From Microvelia longipes (Eukaryota > Arthropoda > Insecta > Hemiptera > Veliidae): DNA of 64,000 bases. Location of the stretch: contig JACMZG010001870.1 of the NCBI GenBank assembly GCA_018340805.1, positions 45,651,506-45,715,505 on the forward strand, in the 5' to 3' direction. Every line of letters begins with the position of its first letter. The stretch's first letter is position 1. Of the stretch, positions 46,140 to 57,909 are shown one piece after another. Both the position numbers and the translations under genes were made by a program. The notes beneath the pieces were generated by a model. It did no database searches. It had not been told where the DNA came from and was given only the letters and a program-made list of their open reading frames with translations.

Positions 46140-46650
46140 CTTTATGTGACCCCCTTATACATTTTAAAGGTACTGCACCCAAAAAAATGTATTGCTCTAA
46201 ACAATTTTTTTGGTCGGGTCCCTCTTATAAATTTTGTGCCCCAAAAAGTAAAAAATGTATTGCTCCGTACAACTTTTTTGACCTGAAATGGATTTTGAGT
46301 CAATAAAAAAAAATATTTTTGATCCCCTATTAAAATTTTGGCTGTGGTACCCCAAAAAAATTATTGCTCCTTACAACTTCTTTTGACCTGAATAGATTTT
46401 GAGCTAATAAAAAAAATTTTTTTGGTCGGGCCCCCCTTTAAATTTTGTGGGTGCTGCCTCCAGGAAATTGTTATGAAAATTGATTGGTCCCCTGTATAAA
46501 TTTAGAGGACACCACTCCCCGAAAAAATTGTATAATTGACTCCAATAATAGAAAACACTTTTTCTCCCTTGGGAGTGTAAAGTGCTACTTTACTCCCTAA
46601 AAACTAGTCAATAAACTTTACATTATACACAGTCTGGAGATAAAAATAAT
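46140..46650 (+). repeat. Dispersed repeat E, 3' part
   Basis: Shares TTTCTCCCTTGGGAGTG, AAACTAGTCAATAAACTT and CTGGAGATAAAA with copy 1. The middle is itself internally repeated (TGACCTGAAATGGATTTTGA and variants). Confidence 0.6.
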
Positions 46651-47199
46651 TTCTATAAGTTCAATAAATGTTTACTATCATATTATTAACTGTAGCATAA
46701 TACATAGTATTATGCTACAGTACAACTGTAGCATGGTTTTTAAGGTAACTTTTGTTTTATTATTCTCCTGTTGAACTCTATTACTCTTTCACAGCTGTAT
46801 TAATCTATTAGTACGAAGTCATATCACTCTAAGGAGTTACCCACGTATTCCGAGATTGAGTGAAGCAAGGTGACCATGACATTATAAGGACTTTTGACAC
46901 TTCAAAGCTAAGTAAATCCAAAGTTGTTGAAATATTCAGAGGTACCATGCACCTACTTATTTGCATATTTTTAAAAGTTGTTATATATTCTTTTGTAAAT
47001 TTATTACGAAGATGACTGAATCATTTGGCTTCTTAATCTTTTTTTGTAAATGTATGTTACTATCATATTTTTGATAATATATCAAAAAGTTATAATATGA
47101 TAGAGGACATAATTTTAAGAGTTTCATTTTAGTAAATTTTCATCGTAAAAATTAATCTCAAATAAAAAAAATGACAAGCTTATTGAAAACCATGACTGA

Positions 47200-47785
47200 A
47201 GTGCAAAGTAATAAATATTAATTATTCTAATTAGATTAAACCAATATATTTGTGGTTGTAACATCTTAATGTAAATATTAATTATTCTAATTAGATTAAA
47301 CCAATATATTTGTGGTTGTAACATCTTAATATAAATATTAATTATTCTAATTAGATTAAACCAATATATTTGTGGTTGTAACATCTTAATTAATATTAAT
47401 TAATTCTAATTAGATTAAAACTAATATATTTGTGGTTGTAACATCTTAATATAAATATTAATTATTCTAATTAGATTAAACAATATTTTGTGGTTGTAAC
47501 ATCTTAATATAAATATTAATTATTCTAATTAGATTAAACTAATATATTTGTGGTTGTAACATCTTAATATAAATATTAATTATTCTAATTAGATTAAACC
47601 AATATATTTGTGGTTGTAACATCTTAATATAAATATTAATTATTCTAATTAGATTAAACTAATATATTTGTGGATGTAACATCTTAATATAAATATTAAT
47701 TATTCTAATTCGATTAAACTAATATAAACTTAATTAATTATTCTAATTAGTAGATTAAACTAATATGTTTGTGGCTGTAACATAC
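47200..47785 (+). repeat. 60-bp minisatellite
   Basis: About nine to ten units built on ATTAATTATTCTAATTAGAT, ATATTTGTGGTTGTAACATC and TTAATATAAAT. The first three are almost identical; later ones vary in length. Confidence 0.93.
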
Positions 47786-48204
47786 CACAATTTATATTCA
47801 AACATTTAATAAACCAAATAAACTAATATAATGTGTGTAAATTAATATAAACAGTTTTATTAGCTCAATAATAATTAATTTTATGAATGTGTAAGCTGAT
47901 TTCCATATCATTGTATTTCTCAGAGAAAATTAAGTTCCATTTTATATTTTGTTATCAAATTTTTCTTTGATTTAATGTAATTTTTTCCTAATTAAATTAT
48001 TAAACACACACTTTTTTTTATTAAAAAAAACTTTTTTATTATCCTTTGTAACTGGGGGGTATTTTAAGGGAAGGGATGGGGCTCCCCTCCCCACAGAATT
48101 TAAAACAATAAGTAAAATTCTATTTTGTAGGCAAGAGAATATACTCAAATTTGTCTCTCCTTTGGACAAGTTAATAGTTTACAATTGCAAATATCTGTCT
48201 GAAA

Positions 48205-48475
48205 TTATATGAAGTGGCATGCATAGAGATATTTTCACTAGATATATGAAGTGGCATGCATTGATATATTATCACTAGATATATGAAGTGGCATACATAA
48301 ATATATCATCACTAGATATATGAAGTGGCATTTATAGAGATATTATCACTAGATATATGAAGTGGCATACATAGATATATTATCGCTAGATATATAAAGT
48401 GGCATACATAGATATATCATCACTAGATATATGAAGTGGCATGCATAGAGATATTATCACTAGATATATAAAGAC
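48205..48475 (+). repeat. 37-bp minisatellite
   Basis: About seven units of ATATGAAGTGGCATGCATAG plus AGATATTATCACTAG. It ends directly at the non-LTR fragment at 48480. Confidence 0.92.
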
Positions 48476-48479
48476 TTGC

Positions 48480-48860
48480 TAGACTGGGAGCAGAAACCCC
48501 ATTCATTGGACCAAAACCTGTCCAATGTCTCAGTAAAACATGCTAAAACACTCTTGGATAGCTGGCTAATGAACACCCTAAAACTTTGCTGGTTGCAGAC
48601 AAGCAAAAATGATCATTACAAGGTCAGCCTTGCCTTAGCAACCTAGTTAGTGTTCTGACTGGTCACTGTAGATTAAATAACCATCTTAATACTTTAGGCT
48701 CAATCTCAGAGGCTAACTGCCCCATGTTTGGGGATTATGAGGAGACAGCCATTCGCCTGCTTGCAGAGTGTGAGGCCTATACTTCTCTTCTATTTGGCGT
48801 AGGCCTCTTGTATGAAGAGGAACTTTCTTCTCTTAGTTGGAGAGATTTGGTGTAGGCTAA
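48480..48860 (+). pseudogene. Non-LTR retrotransposon C-terminal fragment, second family
   Basis: Contains LTGHCRLNNHLNTLG and LLAECEAYTSLLF, the same C-terminal region as at 9130-9475 but different in sequence. Several stops and frameshifts. Confidence 0.65.
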
Positions 48861-49354
48861 GGAATCGGGCATGCAAGAAGAGCTCAACAATGTTGCAAAT
48901 AATTGTAATATAAGTAATAAAGAAAAGTTAATTAGATTTGGTAAAAAAAAAATACTGTATTATACACTCATATATATTTATATATATATATTAAGTTCCA
49001 TTTTATATTTTGTTCTCAATTTTAAGTCCCCCCCCCCAAAAGTTTTACCAAGAATCATCTATGGGCTTGATTATTAATCAATCCAAAACTATATGCATAT
49101 CACTGAAAATATATTTATACTATTTTACTTTATGGTGGGGTGCATATTATTATCCACAACGAAGGGAATCCGCTACAAATGTCTATTACTCTGAAGAGAC
49201 ATTGAAAAGGCATTGTCTAATAAAATTTTATAATTAAAAGGCTTTGGTACGTTTTTAAAAAAAACGGGAAATCCAATTGAGTTGAAATTTATTACAAGTG
49301 GATTCCTTTATATAATAAATAAACCCATCAAGTTTTGTTTTATTACGACAAGTC

Positions 49355-50265
49355 TATTCATGGTTTTTAATGGATTAAAAAAGTGAAGCAGCATTGAGGG
49401 TGGTCAGTGCTGTATGGGTGACCGCCTGAGAATGGAACAGATGTATTTATTAATGCTAAGGTTGGGCACTAAGAGGAATAAAATAACTACTGCTGTCTAC
49501 TAATACACTATATTTCGCCCTCTACCTCAGGGCATATTCATGTAATCTACAACATAGATCAATACAAATATATTAGGTAAGGTAATGTTGGAACTAAAAC
49601 TTTTATTAATATTAAATATTTTATTTTATTATTATGGATTTTTTTAAATAAATAAATATATTATTTACAATTATATTTCTAGCATCTTAATGCTAATTGT
49701 CAATAAGATTATAATTTTAAAGAAACAAATAAATTAAATGGCAAAATTGTATTAAACATGAAAACAGTTTTTGCCATTTAATTTATTGTTTCTTTAAAAA
49801 TTATAATCTTGTTGACAATTAGCATTAAGATGCTAGAAATATAATTGTAAGTAATATAATTTATTTATTTAAAAAAATCCATAATAATAATAAAATAAAA
49901 TATTTAATAATTAATAAAAAAGTTTTAGTTCCAACATTACCTTACCTAATATATTTGTATTGATCTATGTTGTAGATTACATGAATATGCCCTGAGGTAG
50001 AGGGCGAAATATAGTGTATTAGTAGACAGCAGTAGTTATTTTATTCTTCTTAGTGCCCAACCTTAGCATTAATATAATTAATATGAGGAACAACAAAAGA
50101 AGTTATAACAGATGTATTTACTATCTGAGGACGAGCGAAGCAATCTGAAGACATGTTGCAGTATAAATTTAGTGAATTTGGGAGTCCGAAGCAGGGAGAA
50201 TAAGCATAGCGAATCCGATATGATAAAGAAAAGTTCCGAGGTACCCCGTACCCAATATTTTTATA
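49355..50265 (+). mobile_element. 5S-related SINE-like copy 4, split by P5
   Basis: The 5' part at 49355-49449 (AAGCAGCATTGAGGGTGGTC, TGGGTGACCGCCTGAGAATG) and the 3' part at 50108-50265, ending GGTACCCCGTACCC, are separated by PLE palindrome P5. Confidence 0.72.
49450..50107. mobile_element. PLE-type palindromic insertion P5 inside a 5S-SINE
   Basis: Target repeats ACAGATGTATTTA at 49437-49449 and 50108-50120 split a 5S-related SINE. Arms of about 300 bp are almost perfectly complementary around a short spacer near 49750-49765. The right arm has GCCCTGAGGTAGAGGGC then GAAATATAG. Tail of 35 nt at 50073-50107. Confidence 0.85.
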
Positions 50266-50291
50266 CTATTTCATATTAATTTAACAAATTT

Positions 50292-50292
<1 letters not shown>

Positions 50293-50362
<70 letters not shown>

Positions 50363-50376
50363 TATAATATAATATA

Positions 50377-50449
<73 letters not shown>

Positions 50450-50460
50450 TATATTGTATA
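50293..50460 (+). repeat. (TA)n microsatellite upstream of DPH5
   Basis: Long TA tract with breaks, about 350 bp upstream of the DPH5 ATG. Confidence 0.95.
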
Positions 50461-50812
50461 CTAGCAAACCATATTAATATGTATTTAATGTACTTGCATT
50501 TTCCCTCTCATTAAATTTTAAGAGCATTTTTAATAACTATGGCTGCTCATTATTAGCTTAGAGATGGATTTATTTTTAATTACTAAAAACATTAATTGCT
50601 CTGTGGTTTGAATTAAATTTTAACTAATTAGAAAAGAGAGATTAATAAACTGACACTTACAATAGCAAAATAGTCTGCAATAATGATTTTAACAAAATAT
50701 TAAATTAATTTTAAAAAAATGAAGAAGAAATATGTTTTGATCCCTGGCCCTGGTTTATGTTATTGGTCAACGTGGTTTTGATTTAATTTATTCCTGATAA
50801 ATTTGTATCAAT

Positions 50813-50947
50813 ATGTTCTACCTTATTGGTATAGGTCTAGGAGACGCAAAGGACATCACAGTCAAAGGTTTAGAAATCGTTAAATCATGTTCAAGAGTTT
50901 ATTTAGAATCTTACACTTCTATACTTTCAGTCGGCAAAGAAGAGCTG
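50813..50947 (+). CDS. DPH5: DPH5 exon 1
   Basis: Begins [19 protein letters not shown] and ends VGKEEL in phase 0; donor GTAAGT at 50948. It carries the Gly-rich SAM loop. Confidence 0.96.
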
Positions 50948-53900
50948 GTAAGTTTTATCAACTTTGATTTTCGTTTATAGTTCATTAATTCCACTATATT
51001 TTCATATTTATATTTGAGGTGGAACTATGTCCCATGGTTATTTCACTCATAACTCAGTTTTTCACTCACATGACCCACTAAGTCGATTTGCCATATAAAA
51101 AGTGAGGTAGAAAAAGTGACCCATCGAAAACCAAAAAATAGAGAGAATTCAACAGGAAACACTCATCAAAAACCAACTGCACATGCTTGGTACAAATTGC
51201 GCATTCTTATAACAGCACAGGTCTTAAATTTTAGAGGCACACTTGACCTCTCAATGGTTTCCCATTGTTTATTACTTGAGAAGGTTATAAACAAACACGC
51301 TTAAATTATCACTCACTGAAGGGCAAAGTATAGTCCAAAATTTAAAATTAAATAAGCACAAATGACTTAACAAGCACCACAAATGTAACAATCATGAGAA
51401 GCACAGAACAAAGTTGAAAAGCAAACTCGACAACCTTGCTACATAACATGGGTTTGGCACTTTTTTTCATTATAACCAAGAGGAAGGTAAGTTTGCTCCT
51501 ATTTTCTCTATCTCATACAACTTCCATGGGGCCAAAAATGTTCCTTAATGCGTCATCCCTTTTATTCAAGATCCTTGGTTTGGGTAGTTAAAAGGTGACA
51601 ACAATCTGTTACCTAACAATGTCACAAGCTGTACCTAAATGTAACATTCTTCATAAGAATAACTTTAATCACCAAGGACTGGTAGCTCTGTGGTAGAGCG
51701 CTCACCTTACAACCCAGAGGTCGAGTGTTCAAATCCAGCTGGGGAAGGACCTTGTATTAGGTTATCCCTTGTACCATTCTCTTGGGAGGTCATGAATCCA
51801 AGGCTGGCCAACCCATCCTAGGTTTTACTAGTTTTCTTTGTCTGTTATGCAAATACGGGGTTGAGTATCATCTGAGACAAGTCTGGACCAGCGTTTCCAT
51901 TGTCTCTAGCTCATATAAAGACAAAATTCTAGGGGCTGGTGGAGGATTGAAAAGATACTGACCCTTATGACCGAACACTGTAAAAGTGAAGACCCAGATC
52001 TTGGTCTGTGGTCCCACAATTAGCGTAGGTGATTAGGAAAATGCCTCCGTGTGATTTGCAGAACTTTGGCTTTCAGTTCAGGGCTATGGGAATGTAATTT
52101 AGCACCCTAACTTCAGGGTTGCTAACGGTGTCTGTTTTTGCTGGGCTCTACTGGACTGGTCAGAGTAGTGAGTATAGTGAGTATGTTGTGAGGCATGAGG
52201 AACTGTTGAGATTTGTAAAAACTAGTAACTGGTGAGCTAGATGAGACTAATGAGATCAGAGTAGCCAGTGAGACAAGAGAAAACATACCAAACAAACTGT
52301 GACCTAGGGAAGAGTACTTAGGTGTTCCCTGCTGCCATGTGTCCATAAACTCTAGAGGTTATCATTAGATTGGTCTTCAAAAGAGTAGAAACGCTAAAGT
52401 GACACTATAGGTTCAAACATAAACAAATAATTGGAATCTTCTTTATTTTGCAATTTCTTTGCTTGATGATATCTTTTCAGTAGTATACTTATTGTAGGAA
52501 AAATTCTATGGAAGAGAGTTAATAATAGCAGATAGAGACCTAGTAGAACAAGGCTCGGATGATATACTGAACGGAAGTGAGATAGATGATGTAGCATTGC
52601 TGGTTGTAGGGGATCCATACGGAGCCACTACCCACACTGATCTCATTCTTAGAGCAAAGGAGAGAGGAATACAGACTCAGGTTGTTCACAATGCTTCTAT
52701 ATTGAATGCTATAGGATGCACCGGATTACAGGTAATTAAAATCATAGACTATCACCTAGAACCCTTTCAATTAAAGTCTATTTGAAGATTAAATTACAAC
52801 AACTATGAGGTTTACCCATAGAGATATATTAATAGAAGAGGCATATCCTATCTATCTGCCTCCATAGCTGGGGTCGTATAGTACTGGACTTCGGCAACGG
52901 AGGTCTGGGGTTCACAGCCGGTAACATTTTTTATTAGAATTTATACTATAAAAAGTTACAGTAATTTTGTACTGTTTATTTGATTACATTAATAAGTGAA
53001 AGAGGTTCCCAGATGTAGCATTGCATTTTGCTTTTTACATTTCCTAGGTGTCTCTTGCACAATTATATTGAGTACAAATATACTTAAACATTCAGAAATA
53101 TAAAAACTGGAAAATACTTGATGATCAGCTACACCTATAAGTACTTGGACATGGAGAAGTATCTGGTCCCCAAGGTATGGACAGCTCTGAGGATTATAGA
53201 TCTGTAAGGGTTGACACTTAAAGATCCCAATAGACAAGATCAACTTTTTTTGCTGTATGTTTTGCCCCTCTAATGGTCTTTATTATTTTTTATTGCCATT
53301 GATCATTGTATATTATCCAGTTTTGTTTGATTTCTGTGTGTTAATGTAATTTGTACCTTTACAAAGAGTTATATATCTGCTTACAGTCTTACATTCCTGA
53401 AGAGACCTCCCACAGTGGAAGCGAAACATTGGATTCATTACTACATGAATGAAGTTAACCTTCATGTCAAAAACTTCCAAAGCATATAACTTCCAAGCAC
53501 TCCAGAAAGTGTATAATGTGAAGTTTATTGACTAGTTTTGAGGGAGTAGTAAAGCACTTTTCACTCCGAAGGGGGAAAAAATATTTTTTCTCTCTTGGGA
53601 ATAAAAAGAGTTTCCTATTATTGAGGTTAGAGCCAATTATATCCATTTCTCAGGGAGTGGTATTCTCTAAATTTATAAGGACCTGACCAAAAAAATTATT
53701 GGCTCAAAATCAAAATAATAATTTGTTTGGACCAATATTTTTTTGGGGGCAGCACCACAAAAATTTGGGGTCTTCCACACCAAAAATTGTGGAGGTATCA
53801 AATGATTTTATTGGCTCAAAATCAGTTTCAGGCTAAAAGAAGCTGCTAAGAGCAATAAAAAAAATATAATAAAATACAGCAAAACTTATGAAAATAAGAT

Positions 53901-54404
53901 TATAACAATAATTAAATAATGTTAATGTTTGGAGATAAAATCATGTATGCACCCCGAGAGTAAAATGCTATTTTTCCCTCGGTTTGCCTCAGAAATTAAA
54001 CACATAAATCCCTTGGGTTCGCCTCAGGAGTTAAATGCTTTGTTCTCCTCTGCTTTCGCCTTGGGAACCAAAGCATGTTTCCCTCCAAAGGAACCTACTA
54101 ACTGCTTAGGGAAATAATAGCATTCTTTACTCTCTTGGTGCATAAATAACTATAATACTCTTTAGCTTTAGCTTGTTATTAAATGTTGGTTTTTGAACGA
54201 AAGGTAATATTTATATATAATATTTATGTTTTGGTCAATGTTTAGTTGTATAGCTTTGGCGAAACAGTTTCAATACCTTTGTGGACAGATTCCTGGAAAC
54301 CTGATAGTTTTTTTGATAAAATACTTTCTAACATACAGAGGGGACTACACACACTTTGCCTATTAGGTAATAATCAATTCCTTTTTAGTTTTATGTATGT
54401 ATAT

Positions 54405-54502
<98 letters not shown>

Positions 54503-57500
54503 GCCTTTTTACAGCCTTACTGCCCTTCAAGAATAACCCCTGTGGGATCAACCCTAGGTGGTAATGGCTCAAAGTACAATATAAAGTTGGCGACAATTTA
54601 TTTAAAAAGTGGTTGTATAAACCCCTAGTTTTAGAGGTAGTTTAAGATAGTAATTAGTTAGATAGTAACCTCTATTACTAGTCATTTAGTAATAGAGGTA
54701 GTAGTAGGTAATTCTCAGTGTATTATATTATCATTTATGTAATAGTTACCAAAAAATCTGACTAAAGTTTAATTTATGTTTTGCCCTGTTTGTTGTTTAC
54801 AAAGAATATATAGTAAGTATAAAATGTCAGAAGATATACGAGAGAACAGATAGGTGAGAGTGAACTCAGTGCTGGCACCTAGTGGCAGATCTGAAACTAA
54901 CTTTCCTTACCATAACATTCTTTTCACTTTTCTTAGTTAGTATTATGAAAACATCTCGTTTTTTATTATCATTTTAACGTCACGAGTATCTATTTGATAT
55001 TGGTCATTATTATATAGCAAATATTTGGTTTTATCAGTTTTGTGCCAGAAGTAGTTAGACGACAGTGGCACATTCTAGTGTTTGCATGATGAAACTACCA
55101 AATGACACACTAGCGCTCCTGCTAACTGGCTACGGAACTAACCTTTTCTTGTCCGAAATAATAAATCCCTGGTCCATCTTTCTTTATCTACATATTCTTT
55201 GGTTGTTTAGATATAAAAGTAAAAGAACCAACACTGGACAGTTTAATGAAAAAGAAGAAAGAGTACATGGATCCAATGTTTATGACAGTGTCAACTGCTG
55301 CTAAACAAATAACTCATATTATTGATGGTAGACCTGAGACTGATCAGCAATTCATCAGTAAGTTTTATCATAAATTATCTTTACCAAGGTAAATATAGAG
55401 ATATTATTACTAGAGGGGCCCTAATTGTTGAATTTTGAAACATTGAAAAAGTAACCTGTATCTCATACATTGAGAGGTCTAGAACATCATTTTGAGGCTC
55501 TCGGGGGCTCTGTGTAGCCTCTTTGAAACCTCCTCTAATATTGAGTTAAGGTTATAGTAAATCAATTTTTTTTGCTTTCTGCACGATGTTTGTGTATTAA
55601 TTTGTATTTTAAACGTTCTACTTTGTAAGTTGCTGTAATTTTGTTCTGGTTATTTGATTGTATTAATAGTCGAAGGTGTTCAGGTTAGTTTTTGGGTGTT
55701 TTCAAGTTCAAACAATAGGGCTCCTTTAGTAATAATATATCTATGCCTAAAGTGATGTAGAAATTCATACAGTAGGGGTGGGGGCGCGGGACACAGTGGT
55801 CTAACTCCCCCGAAATAAGCTGCTTTAGATGGACCTGCCCTAAGTTCACCCTTTCTCCGCTAGTGGCAGGTCGGTTCACCTTGTACGCTATATATAAAAT
55901 AATTATTTCTTCAATTCTAAGGTTAAAATTATTTAAAAGGGTCTTTAACAATGTTAAAAATTGTATTAATTATTTTAAAGGTATAATTTTCATAAGATGT
56001 TATAAAAATATATACGCTGTATTAATTTTAAGTAGACCTGATATCATGATAACCATGATTTGTAGACAAACATCAAAATGTTAGTAAACAAAACATCAAA
56101 AATGTTTGTAAACAAACATCAAACCGGGAAATTATAAATTTAATTTACGTCTTCATTATCTCATTATAACACAACTTTGTAACACACGTTATCCTATTTT
56201 CTAAAAAAAAAATATCTTATAAACAACTAAAAAAGAAAAAAACGTTAATGAATAAGTTAAAAATTGTCTTGTTTACATTTTTTATAAAAATAAATAGAAG
56301 TCTTGATTTAAAACTGATAACAATAGTGATAAGATTACAAGGTGAAAACTAGCACTCGGCTGCGGTAGTTGATGCAACTAATCCCTGTTTTTTTTAGGAC
56401 CACCTAAAACCAGGGAGTTAGACCACTGTGTCCCCCCGCCTCCACCCCTACTGTATGAATTTCTACATCACTTTATCTATGCCTGTAAGTCAAAAATACC
56501 AATCAATGCAACATACATGGTCAACCTTGCTTGGGTAAGCTCTAGGCTATGAGGTTTAACCAGTTATCTCAAGATCATAGAAGTTAACTTCAGCAGCTAA
56601 TTGCATTTAACTAAAACAATATTTATAGTCCAAGAGCCAGGCCTAAAAAAATATGACTCATTTTGTACTACTTCAAACCAAATTTTTCTGAAAATATATT
56701 TTAATTATTAAGGAAAATCGTAGTCTGCCTATGCAGAGTGGAGCCCTTCATAAGCGCTCGGTCAAAATATTAGAAAATCTCACAAATTCCAGTTTTCTGG
56801 TAATAAGTGGTTCCCTGTAGGTCGTGTGCATAACATGAAAATAACTTTTTTTAAAGCTGATGAAATTTCCTACAAAACGAGTGTTCTTTGTCAAAATAGG
56901 ATAAATACAACTAAAGTTATGACAAATGTTAAATGGCCTAAAAAATGCACAAAAAGCCAATATTTTTCCAAAGAAATTCTCTGACTTTGCATAAATTAAC
57001 ATTTTTTTTTAGTGTTATTATAAGAGCCATAACTTTGGTTGTAGTCATCCGATTTTAATGATTAAACACTCGTTTAAAAGAAAAATTTTTTCAGCTTTAA
57101 AAATGTTTTCTTCATGTTTTGCACCCGACCCATAGGGAACTTTTTTTTCAAGAGAACTGAAATTTGTGCGTTTTTATAAAATTTTGAGCATGCGCAATCA
57201 TATGAAGGGCTCCACTCTGGATAGGCAGACTATGTTTTCTCTTCATATTTTAAGGTATGTTTTCATAAAAATTTGGTTTGAAGTAGTACAAAATGAGTCA
57301 CATTTCTTCAGGTCCGGCTCTTGGACTATTATTATATGTCTTCAGGTCGGCATAAGAGAAGTGAGTGAGTTTTCTTAGCCTCATTCTGATTCTTTTAAAT
57401 ATATATCTATATTTAATAGAATTTAATCTATTATGTTTTAATAGATTTTTGTTGCCAGATGTTTGTTTTCATTTAATAATTAAATTTTTGGATTTTAATT

Positions 57501-57785
57501 TGTTATTTTATGTTTTTTATTGTTACTTTTTTATGATTTGAATTTTTAGTAACATTTTTATGTTAAATTTTCTGTTTTTACTTTGTAATTTTTATTTTTT
57601 TTTTAGATTTGGAAAGTAAATGCGTTGGAGTAGCCAGAGTAGGTTCTCCAGACCAATCTATTTGTTTTTGCTCTCTAAGAGACATGTGCGACAAAGACTT
57701 GGGCAAACCTCTTCACTCTCTCATTATCCCAGGCACTTTACACCCTCTTGAACTGGAGTTTCTTCAAGCTTTTGCCACCTCTTAA
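50813..57785 (+). CDS. DPH5: Diphthine methyl ester synthase, 5 exons, complete
   Basis: SAM-dependent methyltransferase of the cytosolic diphthamide pathway; it methylates the modified His of elongation factor 2. Exons 50813-50947, 52498-52731, 54246-54366, 55211-55357 and 57607-57785 total 816 nt, i.e. 271 aa (vertebrate DPH5 is about 285). The order of motifs is that of DPH5: [19 protein letters not shown] at the N-terminus (SAM-binding Gly-rich loop), [35 protein letters not shown], then [12 protein letters not shown] near the C-terminus. The start ATG at 50813 fits the family N-terminus (MxYLIG) exactly. No internal stops or frameshifts. It lies downstream of Acf1 on the same strand, with its own repeat-filled introns. 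Confidence 0.96.
51668..52110 (+). repeat. tRNA-like SINE or repeat in DPH5 intron 1
   Basis: TAGCTCTGTGGTAGAGCG and GAGTGTTCAAATCC look like a D arm and B box, but the anticodon and T stems do not pair. About 370 bp of unrecognised sequence follows. More likely a tRNA-derived repeat than a working tRNA gene. Confidence 0.4.
52498..52731 (+). CDS. DPH5: DPH5 exon 2
   Basis: [40 protein letters not shown] and [17 protein letters not shown] are unmistakable DPH5 blocks. Acceptor TTGTAG, donor GTAATT; phase 0 on both sides. Confidence 0.96.
52860..52950 (+). repeat. tRNA-derived SINE, diverged 5' fragment
   Basis: CTGGGGTCGTATAGTACTGG followed by CGGAGGTCTGGGGTTCACAG keeps a B-box-like stretch of the same family. 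The A box is degraded. Confidence 0.4.
53385..53460 (+). repeat. PLE-like terminal repeat remnant
   Basis: Reads CATTCCTGAAGAGACC then GTGGAAGCGAAACATTGG, the hairpin-plus-GAAA pattern of the palindromic PLE arms. No duplication or inverted partner is seen. Confidence 0.4.
53510..54165 (-). repeat. Dispersed repeat E, copy 2
   Basis: Minus-strand full-length counterpart of 39785-40465, in DPH5 intron 2, ending just before exon 3. Confidence 0.65.
54246..54366 (+). CDS. DPH5: DPH5 exon 3
   Basis: Reads [20 protein letters not shown] and GLHTLCLL. Acceptor TTTAG, donor GTAATA at 54367, ending in phase 1. A long TA tract follows about 40 bp into the intron. Confidence 0.95.
54406..54500 (+). 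repeat. (TA)n microsatellite in DPH5 intron 3
   Basis: TA tract starting 40 bp after the exon 3 donor. It produces spurious Tyr-Ile ORFs on both strands. Confidence 0.95.
54515..54615 (-). repeat. tRNA-derived SINE, diverged 3' fragment
   Basis: Resembles the body of the tRNA-SINE (AATAACCCCTGTGGGATCAA, CCCTAGGTGGTAATGGCTC) but lacks the pol III boxes. Confidence 0.5.
55211..55357 (+). CDS. DPH5: DPH5 exon 4
   Basis: Reads [20 protein letters not shown] and [15 protein letters not shown], matching the DIKVKE and MSVNQAAQQLLEI region of vertebrate DPH5. Acceptor TTTAG, donor GTAAGT at 55358, phase 1. Confidence 0.94.
55415..55733. mobile_element. MITE with TIR AGGGGCCCTA
   Basis: Left AGGGGCCCTAATTGTTGAAT with AACATTGAAAAAGTAAC; right TTCAAGTTCAAACAATAGGG. 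A right-half copy is at 11115-11353 (GTTACTTTTTCGATGTTTC, AACCAATAGGGCCC). Confidence 0.65.
55734..56490. repeat. Inverted repeat, about 750 bp apart ends
   Basis: AGTGATGTAGAAATTCATAC and GACACAGTGGTCTAACTCCC at 55745-55812 recur in complement at 56410-56480. The middle has no ORF. Possibly a TIR element extending from the adjacent MITE. Confidence 0.55.
56628..57334. mobile_element. Foldback element, family F copy 3
   Basis: Complete copy with TATAGTCCAAGAGCCAGG at the left and CGGCTCTTGGACTATT at the right. In the last DPH5 intron. Confidence 0.8.
57607..57785 (+). CDS. DPH5: DPH5 exon 5 with stop
   Basis: Reads [33 protein letters not shown] and [11 protein letters not shown], the conserved C-terminus; TAA at 57783-57785. 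The acceptor follows a T-run. Confidence 0.95.
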
Positions 57786-57903
57786 AGCTTTATTCCTTAT
57801 GAGGTTTCAAGGCATTAGAATTTGTCCACGCCCCTTCAAGTTACTTTGAAGCAAGGATACGTCAGTGGGGTCTGTTAGATTTCAGCCCCCCCTCCCCATT
57901 AAC

Positions 57904-57909
57904 AATAAA
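57904..57909 (+). promoter_or_regulatory. Candidate DPH5 poly(A) signal
   Basis: AATAAA 119 bp after the DPH5 stop, in a plausible position. Position is the only evidence; such hexamers are common in AT-rich DNA. Confidence 0.4.

Larger units (their letters stand above)
43267..50812. other. Acf1 3' UTR and intergenic region
   Basis: 43267 to about 46000 is AT-rich and mostly single-copy in appearance, holding the Acf1 3' UTR of unknown length (AATAAA-type signals near 43787, 45466 and 46022). Then repeat E, two minisatellites, a non-LTR scrap, the split 5S-SINE and a TA tract. No further gene is seen. Confidence 0.6.

Noticed and set aside
47200..48475. CRISPR-like array
   Set aside because: The units are contiguous tandem repeats with no unique spacers, in an animal genome.
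51668..51745. Possible tRNA gene
   Set aside because: D-arm and B-box-like pieces are present but the anticodon and T stems do not pair, and similar repeats carry such boxes. Listed as a repeat instead.
54246..54596. ORFs on both strands with long Tyr-Ile runs
   Set aside because: They read through the (TA)n tract. The true coding part on the + strand stops at the DPH5 exon 3 donor at 54366.
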